A stretch of 5,637 nt of DNA. Origin: Treponema sp. (GTDB lineage Bacteria > Spirochaetota > Spirochaetia > Treponematales > Breznakiellaceae). The stretch lies in assembly GCA_031259345.1 (NCBI GenBank), contig JAIRLQ010000350.1:1-5637 (forward strand). The letters run 5' to 3'. A program made the translations under genes and the position numbers. The notes beneath the pieces are model-generated. The model was not told where the DNA came from. It worked only from the letters and a program-made list of their open reading frames with translations, and did not search any database. Of this stretch, positions 5,400-5,637 are shown one piece after another (the first letter of the stretch is position 1; each line of letters opens with the position of its first letter).

Positions 5400-5637
5400 G
5401 GCGCGCCCTGCCCCCTTTCCGCGGTTTGCGGGGCTCCCCCCGAGACTTGCGGGGCCTCCCCCGCGGTTTGCGGAGGCGCACCCGCGACTTGCGTTGGCGT
5501 ACCCGAGACTTGCGGGGGAACACCCGCGACTTGCGTTGGCGCACCCGCGGTTTGCGGGGGAACCCCCGCGGCCTTCGTTGGCGCACCCGCGACTTGCGGG
5601 GGAACACCCGCGACTTGCGGGGGAACCCCCGCGACTT
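5396..5637 (-). CDS. C-terminal part of a protein with a VAGVPPQ-type heptapeptide-repeat tail (5' part beyond the window)
   Basis: On the minus strand a frame open from the right edge ends at TAA 5396-5398; 79 residues are visible. They are ten heptads of pattern [VT]-[AS]-G-x-[PA]-[PT]-[QK] (VAGVPPQ, VAGAPTK, TAGAPTQ, VSGTPTQ and so on) followed by TAERGQGAP. Such Pro/Ala/Gly/Gln tails are usually flexible and disordered, serving as linkers or surface stalks; the globular part would lie outside the window. All six frames are open through these GC-rich repeats, so the frame is inferred. This one gives mostly conservative exchanges between units (V/T, A/S, P/T) and stops exactly where the large gene ends, the two stop codons overlapping tail to tail. 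The rival minus-strand frame would be an Arg/Lys-rich peptide running deep into the large gene. It could also be non-coding repeat DNA. Confidence 0.5.
   Translation of the reverse strand, partial: VAGVPPQVAGVPPQVAGAPTKAAGVPPQTAGAPTQVAGVPPQVSGTPTQVAGAPPQTAGEAPQVSGGAPQTAERGQGAP
5398..5409. other. Perfect GC palindrome AGGGCGCGCCCT at the convergent gene ends
   Basis: This 12-bp palindrome overlaps the stop codons of the two convergent genes. A stem would have almost no loop and there is no T-run after it on either strand, so it is a poor intrinsic terminator. The core GGCGCGCC also occurs at 75-82, directly after the lipoprotein stop. Confidence 0.4.
5419..5637. repeat. 21-bp tandem repeat array, at least ten units, cut by window edge
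   Basis: Ten full units in exact 21-bp register start at 5419, 5440, 5461, 5482, 5503, 5524, 5545, 5566, 5587 and 5608, plus 9 bases of an eleventh. Each starts CCGCG or CCGAG, continues with ACTTGCG or GTTTGCG (one unit has GCCTTCG), and ends in one of a few variant blocks such as GGGGAACAC, TTGGCGCAC or GGGGAACCC. No length change occurs in any unit, so every frame is preserved, which favours translation. The variant blocks are reused in mixed order, a sign of duplication and exchange between units. It is not CRISPR: there are no unique spacers. Confidence 0.9.

Noticed and set aside
5278..5607. Arg/Lys-rich minus-strand frame (RKSRVFPRKSRV type) over the 21-bp array
   Set aside because: Its repeats come from the same DNA as the VAGVPPQ frame. 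It runs about 120 bp into the large gene and its unit-to-unit exchanges are less conservative. It cannot be fully excluded.
5419..5637. CRISPR array
   Set aside because: The period is 21 bp with no unique spacers; adjacent units are head-to-tail copies.

Overview
The window reads as a GC-rich stretch of a spirochaete chromosome, most likely Treponema of the termite-gut type. This is inferred from three things: a BspA-like leucine-rich-repeat lipoprotein with a relaxed lipobox (F-A-A-C), an ornithine carbamoyltransferase, and a large STAND-like/TPR protein of a kind I associate with treponemes. No database search was possible, so the genus is a judgement and not a result.

Layout, left to right. 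Positions 1-83 are the 3' flank of the lipoprotein gene and contain a short CTCTGTG/CCGTGGTT-type intergenic motif. Positions 84-1301 (minus) encode a 405-residue BspA-family lipoprotein with about six 22-residue repeats. Positions 1302-1574 are intergenic and are largely occupied by a compact, fully hairpin-structured element with inverted-repeat ends (about 1350-1494), which looks like a MITE. Positions 1575-2528 (minus) encode a complete ornithine carbamoyltransferase with all signature motifs. Positions 2529-2585 form a short divergent control region with two dyad symmetries. Positions 2586-5399 (plus) encode a roughly 937-residue protein: an Arg-rich N-terminus, a degenerate STAND-type NTPase core whose Walker A ends in R instead of S/T, a winged-helix-like section, and a long TPR-like helical tail. 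Positions 5396-5637 (minus) hold the 3' end of a further gene that enters from the right edge. Its visible part is a tandem VAGVPPQ-type heptapeptide tail made of 21-bp repeats, and its stop codon overlaps the stop of the large gene.

The genes do not form one obvious pathway. The carbamoyltransferase is housekeeping or arginine metabolism. The lipoprotein is a likely surface adhesin or interaction protein. The large protein looks like a signalling or scaffold pseudo-ATPase. The less ordinary elements are the degenerate STAND/TPR protein with a probably leaderless start, the MITE-like element upstream of the lipoprotein, the double dyad between the divergent genes, and the heptapeptide-repeat tail at the right edge.
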